Shown here in pieces: positions 36,021-44,447 of a DNA stretch of 64,000 nt. The notes beneath the pieces were generated by a model. The model made no database searches. It saw nothing but the letters and a program-made list of their open reading frames with translations, and was not told where the DNA came from. Source of the stretch: Chryseobacterium jejuense (GTDB lineage: Bacteria > Bacteroidota > Bacteroidia > Flavobacteriales > Weeksellaceae); NCBI RefSeq assembly GCF_017877355.1, contig NZ_JAGIPR010000006.1, positions 248,001-312,000 of the forward strand, given 5' to 3'. A program made the position numbers and the translations under genes. Position 1 is the first letter of the stretch, and each line of letters starts with the position of its first letter.

Positions 36021-37280
36021 TTAAGAAGACATTCTTTGGGCTGTAATATGAACACGTCTGATGTTATTGGCAGGAATTGTATCATTTAAATTATCAACGT
36101 AAACAAAAACGGTTAATCTATACCAAACTCCATCGATAGCCAGATCTATGTTTTCTATTTCCTGAGAATCATCAGAGCTGCTTGTAGAATTTATTGGTGT
36201 AGAACTGCTGTTCATATTATCCCCCCAGTTAAGGTAAATCCCGTTATCTGTTTCTACATAACCTCCCGGAGCTACTAAGATATTGGCTCTACGGAAACGG
36301 TCTACACTGGATAATGCGGAATACCACATTTTAACATTACCAGAAGATACATTCACCAATCTGGGGTTGTATGTCACTCCACCTGAGCCTGTATTGGAAC
36401 TGGACAAAAAGCTAAGATCCAGCCTAACTTTTCCGCCTAAAATAGGTGGATTCGGAATCATGGTACTTAATAACCCTGTTGTAGTTGCCGGAACTTCATA
36501 CGTGAAGAACTGGTACTCTCCCGGATTAAGCTTTTTACCTCCACCCACTTCCGCATTACACGTTTGCCCCCCGACAGAAACAGGAAATACCGTTGTATTG
36601 GGACTTGATACTGTAGGTGTTCCGGAAATCGTATAGATTAAAGTGCCTGATCCCTGTGCAAAATTCCCTTGTGTAATGGTTGCGATAAGTCCGTTTACTG
36701 GTCCTAGTGTCTGTGCAGCGTATATTCCGCCATTTCCTCCAGCATAAGGAATAGTCATTGTTCCCTGAAAAGGAGTTCCGGCAGTATATGTCAGCGGATC
36801 AAGATTAGCATCCGTACATCTCAAAGCTCCTATACTTCCCTGCTGTAATAACCGCCCGTCCAGAGGTCTCCATTGGGCACCATCCCAATATACATATCCA
36901 GCATAGGTAAATGTAGATTGCGTTCCCAGATTATAAACCAATAGCCCGATAGCAGGGTTAGGAATTGTAGAAGAGTCGTTGTAAGACGTTAAAGCTACTC
37001 TTGGTCCCAGAAAACCTTTCTGCTTTCCTGATGCCAACTGGCTGACATTGAGCTCTAACATTGCCGACAGATCAGGTGATGTAGTTCCCACCCCAACACT
37101 TCCGTCGGCTGTTACTACAAAATCATTGGCCTGTTGTCCTGCAGTAGGACTTCCTGTGGCATTATTGTCTTTTTTTCCATCAATATTAAAAATTCCCTGC
37201 GGATTAGATGTATTGATGCCAACCTGTGAATAGTTGAGTGAATAAGCCATTACAAATAATGGAAGAAGATAATTTTTCAT
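36021..37280 (-). CDS. Secreted QVGINT-type surface protein
   Basis: A 419-residue exported protein. After a signal peptide (MKNYLLPLFVMAYSLNYS) the mature chain opens QVGINTSNPQGIFNID, a start shared by many Flavobacteriia surface proteins. It continues with LGPRVALTSYNDSS and VYWDGAQWRPLDG, then Gly/Thr/Ser-rich beta sequence and a C-terminal beta domain ending in VHITAQRMSS. There is no CTD-type sorting tail that I recognise. ATG 37280 is preferred over an upstream start because it opens the signal peptide. It is the front gene of cassette 1. The function is unknown; adhesion or phage-like fibre roles are guesses. Confidence 0.75.
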   Translation of the reverse strand: MKNYLLPLFVMAYSLNYSQVGINTSNPQGIFNIDGKKDNNATGSPTAGQQANDFVVTADGSVGVGTTSPDLSAMLELNVSQLASGKQKGFLGPRVALTSYNDSSTIPNPAIGLLVYNLGTQSTFTYAGYVYWDGAQWRPLDGRLLQQGSIGALRCTDANLDPLTYTAGTPFQGTMTIPYAGGNGGIYAAQTLGPVNGLIATITQGNFAQGSGTLIYTISGTPTVSSPNTTVFPVSVGGQTCNAEVGGGKKLNPGEYQFFTYEVPATTTGLLSTMIPNPPILGGKVRLDLSFLSSSNTGSGGVTYNPRLVNVSSGNVKMWYSALSSVDRFRRANILVAPGGYVETDNGIYLNWGDNMNSSSTPINSTSSSDDSQEIENIDLAIDGVWYRLTVFVYVDNLNDTIPANNIRRVHITAQRMSS

Positions 37281-37877
37281 TCTGTGTTTATTGTATTTAA
37301 ATTGATTGTTAAAATGGTTTTTAGCCAAAGAAAATTTCTTTTACATAATGCTGAGAAATTTGTCTTTTCTATCTGTAAGCAGATGCTATTTATTTTTGAT
37401 CTTTTCCCAATGCATATTTGGGCAGATCTTCTAATAAAAACAGTACAGTAAAAGAAGCATATGCATACTTTTTTTAAAGTCTAACCGTTTTTTATAAATA
37501 CATCTTGTAATATTTCAATGCAAGATTAGAGTTATTCCACACTCAGTCCAAGAAAATCAATACGCTACAGATACACTACAAGTTCATAACGACATACGTC
37601 ACAGATACGTTAGGCATCAAAACAAATAATACAAATAATTAAAAATCAATCATTTAATATAAATGGATTCAATTTTATAAAAATCAACAATATTTTAAAT
37701 ATTGAATTAAAAATAAACCCTACATGAATTAATTTTCATGTAGGGTTTTATTCCATATATTTTGAAAAAAGAAAATTTTACGGAAAAATTACCTTCAGTT
37801 TTATAAAATCATCCCGAATGGTTAAAAAGTATTTTTAAGTTTTTAATGAGCAAGAAAATCTCATGTATGATGAAAGG
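37281..37877. other. Gene-free stretch with one terminator
   Basis: About 600 bp without a coding frame. It must hold the promoter of the leftward surface-protein gene at 37280, but no exact -7 box was found on the minus strand. Short ACAGATAC repeats occur at 37566-37600. The terminator at 37715-37748 is listed separately. Confidence 0.45.
37715..37748 (-). terminator. Terminator after the WG-repeat gene
   Basis: A perfect 14-bp stem (37715-37728 with 37735-37748) and a 6-nt loop, with T-rich sequence on both sides. It closes the leftward WG-repeat gene about 130 bp after its stop. Confidence 0.8.
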
Positions 37878-38948
37878 TTATAGCTTGGATATAAACTTCC
37901 ATCGCAAATGATTATTATACATTTCAAGAACAAGAGCTTTACCATCACTAAATTTATTGGCTTCGGAAAATGCAGGATTGAATACCCAATTCCCCTTTTT
38001 ATCAATATAACCGGATAAATTTCTTTGAGAACCATTTTGTTCTTTTTCAACCGTAGCTACCGCCAATCCTTCTGAAAAATCCCATGCTTCATAAAACTTA
38101 AAATCAATGGTTTGTTTCCCCGTATTATCAATATATCCAATCTGTGATTTATCATTTTCCACGTAGGCTAGTCCCTCATGAAAGTCTCCAGAATTGACAT
38201 ATTTTGGTTGTACAACTACATTTCCATGGGAATCAAGAAATCCCCATTTTTCAGACTTTTCGTCATAAAAACCAATTAATCCTTCAGACATCCGGGAAAG
38301 TATTTTATATTTTGGTTCGATCACAAATTTACCGGTCATATCAATCACACCCCATAATCCATCCTTTGTTTTTCGGGCAGCAGCACATCCTTCATGAAAA
38401 GGTTCTATTTCATTAAAATCCATTGCAATTGTTAGTATTCCTTTTTTGTTAATGGCTCCATATTTTTTACCATCGGAAACCACAGATAATCCTTTATAAA
38501 ACGGGAAAGTTACCCTATATCGTTTATCAATGGGTAAAACTTCCTTTCCCTGCAAATCCATAAAGCCATAGAATCCTTTTCTCACAGCAAATGCCAGTGA
38601 ATCTCCAAATTCACCTATGTTCTGATAAAGGGTATCAATCACCAGTTTTCCTGCTCCGTTAATAAATCCGGATTTTCCTGATCTGGTATACACCTCTGCT
38701 CTGTCAAAATTAAATTGTAATGGCAGTCTTGAAGTCCTTTTGAATTTAAAAGGCAACAGGTTTCCTTTATTATCTATATATTGGTAATGATCATTGATAC
38801 AAACCAAAGCCTTTTGCTCCTGAAAGGGATAGGCAGATTCAAAGTTGAGAGATTCAAAAAGGTTTTTATAGTCCTTATTTTTTTGTGAAAAAAGTACAGC
38901 AGGGATAAGTTGCAGCCCTATAAAAAAAACTTTCACTTTTAGATTCAT
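37878..38948 (-). CDS. WG-repeat exported protein
   Basis: A 356-residue protein with a signal peptide (about 1-21) and a run of about ten WG/KWG-type repeats of 20-35 residues. Examples are GFINGAGKLVIDTLYQNI, YGAINKKGILTIAMDFNEIE, LWGVIDMTGKFVIEPKYKIL, and WGFLDSHGNVVVQPKYVNSG. The repeats probably fold as a beta-solenoid or propeller-like surface. WG-repeat proteins are common in Bacteroidota, and their function is unclear. It is a single gene with its own terminator. Confidence 0.85.
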   Translation of the reverse strand: MNLKVKVFFIGLQLIPAVLFSQKNKDYKNLFESLNFESAYPFQEQKALVCINDHYQYIDNKGNLLPFKFKRTSRLPLQFNFDRAEVYTRSGKSGFINGAGKLVIDTLYQNIGEFGDSLAFAVRKGFYGFMDLQGKEVLPIDKRYRVTFPFYKGLSVVSDGKKYGAINKKGILTIAMDFNEIEPFHEGCAAARKTKDGLWGVIDMTGKFVIEPKYKILSRMSEGLIGFYDEKSEKWGFLDSHGNVVVQPKYVNSGDFHEGLAYVENDKSQIGYIDNTGKQTIDFKFYEAWDFSEGLAVATVEKEQNGSQRNLSGYIDKKGNWVFNPAFSEANKFSDGKALVLEMYNNHLRWKFISKL

Positions 38949-39039
38949 TCGTGGGTATTTATCAGATTGGGAATAAAGCTAAAATACAAAAAACTTCAAT
39001 TCCCTGAAAAGCTAAAAATCAGAACAGAATGATGACGGC

Positions 39040-39066
39040 TTTGTTTCTTTTAATTCAATACATTTG
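39040..39066 (+). promoter_or_regulatory. Promoter of the YcaQ-like gene
   Basis: TTTG (39040-39043) precedes TACATTTG (39059-39066), an exact -7 box, 12 bp before the start codon. The 15-bp spacing is shorter than usual, so the -33 assignment is weak; the -7 box is good. Confidence 0.4.
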
Positions 39067-39078
39067 TATTCTATTGAT

Positions 39079-40275
39079 ATGAAAAAGACACCCTTATTAC
39101 AAACATTACAGCGTATCACATTAGAGCGTCAGGGATTAACGCATACCACTCCTTTCGGAACCGGAAAAGATGCAGTGCTTACTGCTTTGGAGCATCTTGG
39201 ATATATACAGATTGATACCTTGTCTGTGGTGGAGAGAGCCCATCATCATACTTTATGGACAAGAATTCCTGATTTTAAGACAGATTATCTGGAAGAGCTC
39301 GTGGAAGAGCGTAAAGTGTTTGAATACTGGTTTCATGCTGCATCCTATCTTCCAATGCAGGACTTCAGGTATGTATTGCCTCAAATGCTTAATATAAAAC
39401 AAAGTGAATCTCATTATTATAATGCGGACAAAAAGGTCATGAAATATGTAGTAGATACTATCCGGGCTGAAGGTCCTAAAATGGCAAGAGATTTTGAGAG
39501 TAAAAAGGATAAAGCCGGAAGCTGGTGGAACTGGAAACCCGCAAAACTAGCACTTGAAAGACTTTTTATGCAGGGAGACCTGATGATAAGCGGACGCAGC
39601 GGTATGCAGAAAACTTATGATCTTGCAGAAAGAGTATTACCATCATCTATCAATACAACAGAACCTACCCCACTTGAACTTGCTGAATATTTGGTAAAAA
39701 CAACTCTCCGTGCCTATGGTTTTACAAGTTTAAAACAGATAACCCATCTTAGGAAAGGTGATGCATTGAAAAAAAATGTGAATTTGATTTTACAATCTTT
39801 ATTTGAGAAGGGTGAAATACAAAAGATTTCTGTTGAAGGGATTCCTTCCGTTTATATTCAGAGTGATGTACTTGAAAAATCTGATGATACAATGGAATCA
39901 GATGTCAGATTGCTATCTCCGTTTGACAATTCCATTATTCACCGTGACCGTGTTAAGCAGATTTTTGATTTTGATTTCCGCCTTGAGTGTTATGTTCCCA
40001 AGGAAAAAAGACAATATGGTTATTTCTGTCTGCCTATCTTATTTGGAAACACATTTATCGGAAGGGTGGATTGTAAAGCACACAGAAAGGATAAAAAATT
40101 GGAGCTGATTCACCTGCATCTTGAAAATACAGACATTACTCCGGAACTTTGGTTACCCTCTTTTGCGGAAGCAGTAAAGCGTTTCGCATTCTTTAATAGC
40201 TGTGAGTCACTGCTGCTGACCAAAGTAAGTCCATCAAAACTTAAAAATAGGGTTAATAAAGCTTTGTCTTATTAG
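39079..40275 (+). CDS. YcaQ/AlkX-like DNA glycosylase (HTH_42)
   Basis: A 398-residue protein of the YcaQ (HTH_42) family, which contains three winged helices. Known members AlkZ and AlkX/YcaQ are glycosylases that remove bulky adducts or unhook crosslinks. The catalytic motif of that family is Q-x-Q or Q-x-D; here it is seen as YIQIDTL, the Q-x-D type as in YcaQ. Also seen: WFHAASYLPMQDFRYVLPQM and RLLSPFDNSIIHRDRVKQIF. ATG 39079 is favoured over an upstream TTG that overlaps the promoter box. It stands alone and is followed by the second MITE-like element. Confidence 0.85.
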   Translation: MKKTPLLQTLQRITLERQGLTHTTPFGTGKDAVLTALEHLGYIQIDTLSVVERAHHHTLWTRIPDFKTDYLEELVEERKVFEYWFHAASYLPMQDFRYVLPQMLNIKQSESHYYNADKKVMKYVVDTIRAEGPKMARDFESKKDKAGSWWNWKPAKLALERLFMQGDLMISGRSGMQKTYDLAERVLPSSINTTEPTPLELAEYLVKTTLRAYGFTSLKQITHLRKGDALKKNVNLILQSLFEKGEIQKISVEGIPSVYIQSDVLEKSDDTMESDVRLLSPFDNSIIHRDRVKQIFDFDFRLECYVPKEKRQYGYFCLPILFGNTFIGRVDCKAHRKDKKLELIHLHLENTDITPELWLPSFAEAVKRFAFFNSCESLLLTKVSPSKLKNRVNKALSY

Positions 40276-40300
40276 TTTATTGATCAGATTTATATAAAAG

Positions 40301-40449
40301 GATTGCCTCAAAAGTGTCATTGTCAACACTGGCTTAAAAGTCTGCGAATGTAGTTCAGTAATATTATGAAGAAGCTTAATTATTTGATTTTAGAGTTTCT
40401 TCGCTACTCACAGAATGACAAAAGTCTATTTTTTACTTTTGAGACAATC
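40301..40449. mobile_element. MITE-like element, second copy
   Basis: Ends pair with one mismatch over 13 bp: GATTGCCTCAAAA (40301-40313) and TTTTGAGACAATC (40437-40449). Inner TGTCATT (40316-40322) and AATGACA (40414-40420) pair too. The left interior closely matches the 31471 element, with shared CTGCGAA, one base, GTAGTTCAG. It lies between the YcaQ-like gene and the second helix-turn-helix pair. No gene inside. Confidence 0.65.
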
Positions 40450-40464
40450 TCTTCTTTTTTTACT

Positions 40465-40797
40465 TTATTTCACCAATTTTTCCAGCTTTTTCCATTTAGT
40501 AATGGTATTTCTACTCATTTTAAAATGGCTGGCCAGTTGTGAATTGTTCAGTCTATTTTTTTTCTGATAATCCAATACCCTCAAAATATCAGTTTCATTA
40601 TAAGCGCGATGCTTTTGAGAGTATTTTTCTTTATTTCCATAGATTTTGGGAAAGATTCGCTGGTTAAGTTCCAGAATATCTGCTGTAGCCAGGTTTTCTT
40701 TTTTTAATAACTCTTTGCACTCTTTTATTTTATCTGGGTGCTGTTTTTGAAGCATATCCTCATAAATAACTCTGTAATTGGGACGATTCATTTTCAT
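40465..40797 (-). CDS. Small helix-turn-helix protein, cassette 2 gene B
   Basis: A 110-residue paralogue of the protein at 34740. Shared blocks: NYRVIYEDMLQKQHPDK, ATADILELNQRIFPK and a transposase-type helix-turn-helix ETDILRVLDYQKKNRLNNSQ, then SHFKMSRNTITKWKK. It carries no catalytic domain. It starts 48 bp downstream of its partner at 40846, and the order matches cassette 1. Function unknown. A MITE-like element abuts its 3' end. Confidence 0.7.
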   Translation of the reverse strand: MKMNRPNYRVIYEDMLQKQHPDKIKECKELLKKENLATADILELNQRIFPKIYGNKEKYSQKHRAYNETDILRVLDYQKKNRLNNSQLASHFKMSRNTITKWKKLEKLVK

Positions 40798-40845
40798 AGC
40801 ATAGTTTATATTTCATTTATATAAAAAAGAAGTTCAAAAAAAGTA

Positions 40846-41313
40846 TTAACCCTCAGACTCCTTGTATTCACTATTATATTTATTTAACCATTTATGAAAG
40901 GTTGATTTCGGGATATTGTATCTTTTATAAATTTCCTGCCTGGACATATTTCCGGAATTATATTCGTTCAGCATGAAATCAATAATTTCCCTGGTATAAA
41001 GACTCTTTCTAAAATTGGGTAATACGGTCTCCTCTTTGGGCTGCTCTTTTTTCTGATCCGAATTATTGGGGGCAAACAAAATGATGTGCTGGGAATAAAT
41101 ACGAAAGAAATCATATTCCAATAGTTTGCTCCATTTCAAAAGCATTTCAGAATCAATACTGCTGGAAGTGTACATCTTTTCAACTTCCTCTGCCGTACAT
41201 TTAAGAAAGCCACATACCCGTAACAGTCCGATTTTTTTCTCTTTGACCCGAAGTTTTATCAGGTTCCCCATGTGAATCTCTTTATAATCTATCAGTACAT
41301 TGCGTTTTATCAT
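40846..41313 (-). CDS. Two-HTH DNA-binding protein, cassette 2 gene A
   Basis: A 155-residue paralogue of the protein at 35348. Nearly invariant core KWSKLLEYDFFRIYSQHIIL, then a variable linker (NNSDQKKEQPKEET), then NFRKSLYTREIIDFMLNEYN and RYNIPKSTFHKWLNKYNSEY, a transposase-type helix-turn-helix. ATG 41313 is preferred over a TTG four codons earlier. It lies 105 bp after the surface-protein gene (41419), with a GGGGACA/TGTCCCC hairpin (41361-41379) between. Confidence 0.7.
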   Translation of the reverse strand: MIKRNVLIDYKEIHMGNLIKLRVKEKKIGLLRVCGFLKCTAEEVEKMYTSSSIDSEMLLKWSKLLEYDFFRIYSQHIILFAPNNSDQKKEQPKEETVLPNFRKSLYTREIIDFMLNEYNSGNMSRQEIYKRYNIPKSTFHKWLNKYNSEYKESEG

Positions 41314-41360
41314 CTTCAAATACAATTTTAATTCATCAATTTATGTTCAATCAGTATTCC

Positions 41361-41379
41361 GGGGACAATGCCTGTCCCC
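41361..41379 (-). terminator. Hairpin between surface-protein and HTH genes
   Basis: GGGGACA (41361-41367) pairs with TGTCCCC (41373-41379) around a 5-nt loop. There is no T-run after it on the minus strand, so it may attenuate or process the transcript rather than end it. It occupies the same place as the GC hairpin at 35986-36014. Confidence 0.45.
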
Positions 41380-41418
41380 ATCCTACTGAAACCTTATTTT
41401 GGAAATAACACTGCCTTC

Positions 41419-42918
41419 TTACTGCTTTTTCAGAACGTCTATTTCTGCCTGTAACTTCTCTGTAATTTTCATTAATGAAGTGATATGGGTTTTCTGTTCA
41501 TCAATTTGTTTTTGTTGTTCTATGGTGTGCAGATACAATTCTTCAATCTTCTCCAAAGACTGTACAGACAAATCCGAAATATTAAAGGAATATCCCACTT
41601 CATTTTTCTCAAGTTCTCTGATAGAAGTTACCCCTGGAAGATGTCTGTTTTCTTTGATGAATTTTTCAGTATCGTATAATGAAGTAAATTTATATGTCGG
41701 CTTTATTACTGAAGTTTTATTATAGTAGTCTTCAAAAACATAGTCAGGATAAGTGCTTCCTGCAGTAACGATACTTCCGTTTACTTTCAGTTTCTGAGTA
41801 CTGGTGAAAGTTTGCTGGCTGCCATAGCCTATACTTAAAGTATTATTAATATTGAATCTGCCATCTCCATCTATTTGTGCGCGGGCAATGCCATTAACAT
41901 TACTACCAGGGCTTGTCGCAAAATTTATAGGTGCTGAAACTGTAGTCTGATTGGTAGAAAGATTCAAACCTGTTGCATCATTATCAGCTATAATCTGTGC
42001 AGGTTGCTCGGGATAAATCTGAAAATGCATCCTTGCAGCTATACCATTTCCATTACTATCAGCTGCATTAAGAACCATGCTTGCGTATGAAGTAGTTCCA
42101 TATTGGTAAAGTGTTCCTGTAGATCCCCAAACTGTCTGCTGCCCTGTTCCTTTAAAAGTTAATGATCTTCCTCCAAATGCTACAGTACGATCGTTTGTAA
42201 GTGTTCCATCGGCATTATAAATATTCAACGGATTTGCTGGATTCCATGTAGTCCCATTCCAAGTCATCACTTGTCCATTAGCAGTTCCGGAAGTAAGACC
42301 TAATGTATAAGGACTTGCTGCTGTACCGGATCCTACTCTGGTTAATCCACCATTTGTTGTGGCATTTAGTACTTCATTACCAATCACTCCGTCTGTCTCT
42401 GTAAAATTGACAGCGACTGGGCTCCATGTTGTTCCATTCCAGGTCATCACCTGTCCGTTAGCAGTTCCGGAAGTAAGACCTAATGTATAAGGACTTGCTG
42501 CAGTTCCTGATCCAGTCCTGATTAAACCACCGTTAGTGGTTGCATTAAGCACCTCGTTGCCAATGACACCATCGGCTTCTGCAAAAGATCCATATGCTAT
42601 TTTTTGCCAAACAGCTCCATCAAAATAGAAATACCCTACTGTGGTTACATTAGTCGTTTTTGTAGTTGTTCCGGTAGAAGCCAAAGCCTCGGTAACATAT
42701 ACAATGGCCCCTGTTTGTGCCGCAGTATATAATGCGTCTTTAGCTTTTAGTTCAGAGCCTTTCAATCTTGGCGCAATGAGGCCGTCTGTCTTGGCCGTGT
42801 CTGTTGAAGCTCCTACAATATCAAACGTTGCCTGTGGTTTTGCTGTATTCACTCCTACTTGCGATAATGCAAAGCCTGAAATCAATAGTGTTCCTAAAAG
42901 AATGATGTTTTTTTTCAT
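41419..42918 (-). CDS. Secreted QVGVNT surface protein with coiled-coil tail
   Basis: A 499-residue exported protein. The signal peptide ends at FALS, and the mature chain opens QVGVNTAKPQATFDIVGAST. Two in-frame repeats of 60 residues (each with GSGTAASPYTLGLTSGTANG and QVMTWNGTTW) follow. The tail has TEKFIKENRHLPGVTSIREL and NEVGYSFNISDLSVQS, then a coiled coil (about 455-499) as in the tail-fibre-like end of Bacteroidota surface proteins. ATG 42918 opens the signal peptide. Function unknown; a trimeric fibre or adhesin is a guess. It is the front gene of cassette 2. Confidence 0.75.
   Translation of the reverse strand: MKKNIILLGTLLISGFALSQVGVNTAKPQATFDIVGASTDTAKTDGLIAPRLKGSELKAKDALYTAAQTGAIVYVTEALASTGTTTKTTNVTTVGYFYFDGAVWQKIAYGSFAEADGVIGNEVLNATTNGGLIRTGSGTAASPYTLGLTSGTANGQVMTWNGTTWSPVAVNFTETDGVIGNEVLNATTNGGLTRVGSGTAASPYTLGLTSGTANGQVMTWNGTTWNPANPLNIYNADGTLTNDRTVAFGGRSLTFKGTGQQTVWGSTGTLYQYGTTSYASMVLNAADSNGNGIAARMHFQIYPEQPAQIIADNDATGLNLSTNQTTVSAPINFATSPGSNVNGIARAQIDGDGRFNINNTLSIGYGSQQTFTSTQKLKVNGSIVTAGSTYPDYVFEDYYNKTSVIKPTYKFTSLYDTEKFIKENRHLPGVTSIRELEKNEVGYSFNISDLSVQSLEKIEELYLHTIEQQKQIDEQKTHITSLMKITEKLQAEIDVLKKQ
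42239..42582. repeat. 180-bp tandem repeats within surface-protein gene
   Basis: Two copies of a unit of about 180 bp (starting near 42239 and 42419) are very similar, with stretches of identity such as AGCAGTTCCGGAAGTAAGAC. The unit is a multiple of three, so gain or loss of a copy keeps the reading frame. It encodes the 60-residue repeats of the surface protein. Confidence 0.75.
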
Positions 42919-42961
42919 GTGTTGTATATTTATCCTTGTGTGTTTTGAGAAATACAGATTT

Positions 42962-43177
42962 TTATAAATCTGTTGAATCATTTGTGTAGTTAGAATCTTT
43001 GGCTTTAAGCTCCGTGCCCTTTATTCTTGGAGCAATAAGTCTGTCGGTTTTGGTAATATCTGTAGGGGAAGCTACAATATCCAGAGTTGCCTTGGGATCA
43101 GGCGTACTGATACCAATCTGTGCGAAAGCTGATATTCCAGTTAAAAGAGTTACTGCAAAAATTAAATTTTTCTTCAT
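42962..43177 (-). pseudogene. Truncated paralogue of the surface-protein gene
   Basis: The frame encodes 71 residues: a signal peptide (MKKNLIFAVTLLTGISAFA), then QIGISTPDPKATLDIVAS and LIAPRIKGTELKAKDSNY, ending at STDL. This matches the first ~70 residues of the full-length protein at 41419 (QVGVNT, LIAPRLKGSELKAKDALY) and then stops. It lies 43 bp upstream of the intact gene in the same direction. Either a dead copy or a silent donor for recombination. Confidence 0.65.
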
Positions 43178-44385
43178 TGTTGTTGGGTTATATAATTGTT
43201 TTTTTAATAATAATATACAGTTCAATAGCTGCACTGCGCTTTTGATGTAGTGAATTGTGGATATTCAGAAATTGTATTATAGTTTAAAAGGAAGTATTAT
43301 CTAAGCAGATTTTACTTACATCTGTCTATAAAAAAGTTGGTGACCGTGATAAAAATACAGGGGTATTTACAGTAATTATTTCAAAAATTTTATTCCTATT
43401 TAAAATAAGAGCGTCCAAATCAGTGAGTCTTAGAGTACAAAAAGAGCAAAATATTGTAAAAGCTGTAGATTTTGCCTTGGAATTTTGTGGAGTCACAGAA
43501 TGAATAATATAAAGCAGAGTTTTAATTTCTATGGAAGAAAATTCAACAACTGCTTTTTTAATGAACAATATATTACGAATGCATACTTGTGCAATCGAGA
43601 AACTGGAGATATCAGTATTACATAGCCAAAGCAAACTCCATATAAAATGGGAAAATTCTTCTTTGAAAGTTATTATTTGTGTTTTCATTGGGTTGGAAAT
43701 AGTCTTAGTGTTTAATCGGAAAATGGATAATAAACAATCCTGTTTTTAGAGTTCAAATATTCATATCATTTTGTGAGTTATTTCTATTTTAAAGGACTTT
43801 TTGTTCTCATTAATTTGATTAGGCAAATATTCATTATTTTAATATTCAATAACAAATTAATGCCCCCTACAAAAGCTATACATAAATACAATACAGTGAT
43901 TTTCAATTATTTATTTTAATAAATCTAAAATTCCATAACAACAAATTCATTTAAAAACCGGAATAACTCAATAGTCTTTTCAAAATAAAAATTAAGCAAA
44001 GCTTCTCAAGAATTTTGGTACATGAATACAAACTATTTTGAAGGAAAAATTCATCCACATTTCAATCAGATATTTTGCTTTTATATTTTACTGTTTATCA
44101 TTATTCTGAATATAATCCAGAATTCTGAAAATGCAATTCAAAAGCGGGAAAACAGGATCATCACTAAGATTCATAAATCTTTAGTCATGAATATTCTTTT
44201 CTGTTTGTTTTCTCTTCCTTACATGGATATTATTTCAAAAGAGCTAAAGGCAAATCAGTTGTTCAATTCAAAAAAGCATTAAACAACTGATTCAAAAACA
44301 ACCAAATACAATGATACAAATCACAATAATTCCCAACCCATTTATGAATATATAACTTTGTATTCATCCTTATTCCAAAAACAAA
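43178..44385. other. 1.2-kb stretch with only weak small ORFs
   Basis: No gene is well supported. A 72-codon frame at 43531-43749 (+) has one membrane helix (VIICVFIGLEIVLVF) and an 86-codon frame at 44022-44282 (+) has another (FCFYILLFIIILNII). Neither has a ribosome-binding site, neighbour or family that I trust. A third frame without a start codon, near 43300-43503 (+), looks protein-like (NIVKAVDFALEFCGVTE) and may be a fossil. Otherwise AT-rich. Confidence 0.35.
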
Positions 44386-44413
44386 CAACCACTGACAGGT
44401 TTGTCAATGGTTG
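44386..44413 (-). terminator. Terminator after the TPR regulator
   Basis: A 12-bp stem (44386-44397 with 44402-44413; one G-U wobble on the minus strand) followed leftward by TTTGTTTTTGG. It lies 35 bp after the stop of the 44448 gene. Confidence 0.75.
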
Positions 44414-44447
44414 CTGTTATTTCGATAAGTATAAGAAGTTTAACATT

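Noticed and set aside
34740..41313. Complete insertion sequences at the HTH gene pairs
   Set aside because: No catalytic transposase domain and no shared terminal inverted repeats around either pair; the genes are intact small proteins in a conserved order.
43326..43688. A 120-codon leftward frame
   Set aside because: Its sequence is Ser/Phe/Ile-rich, has no ribosome-binding site, and overlaps a better rightward frame; most likely chance.
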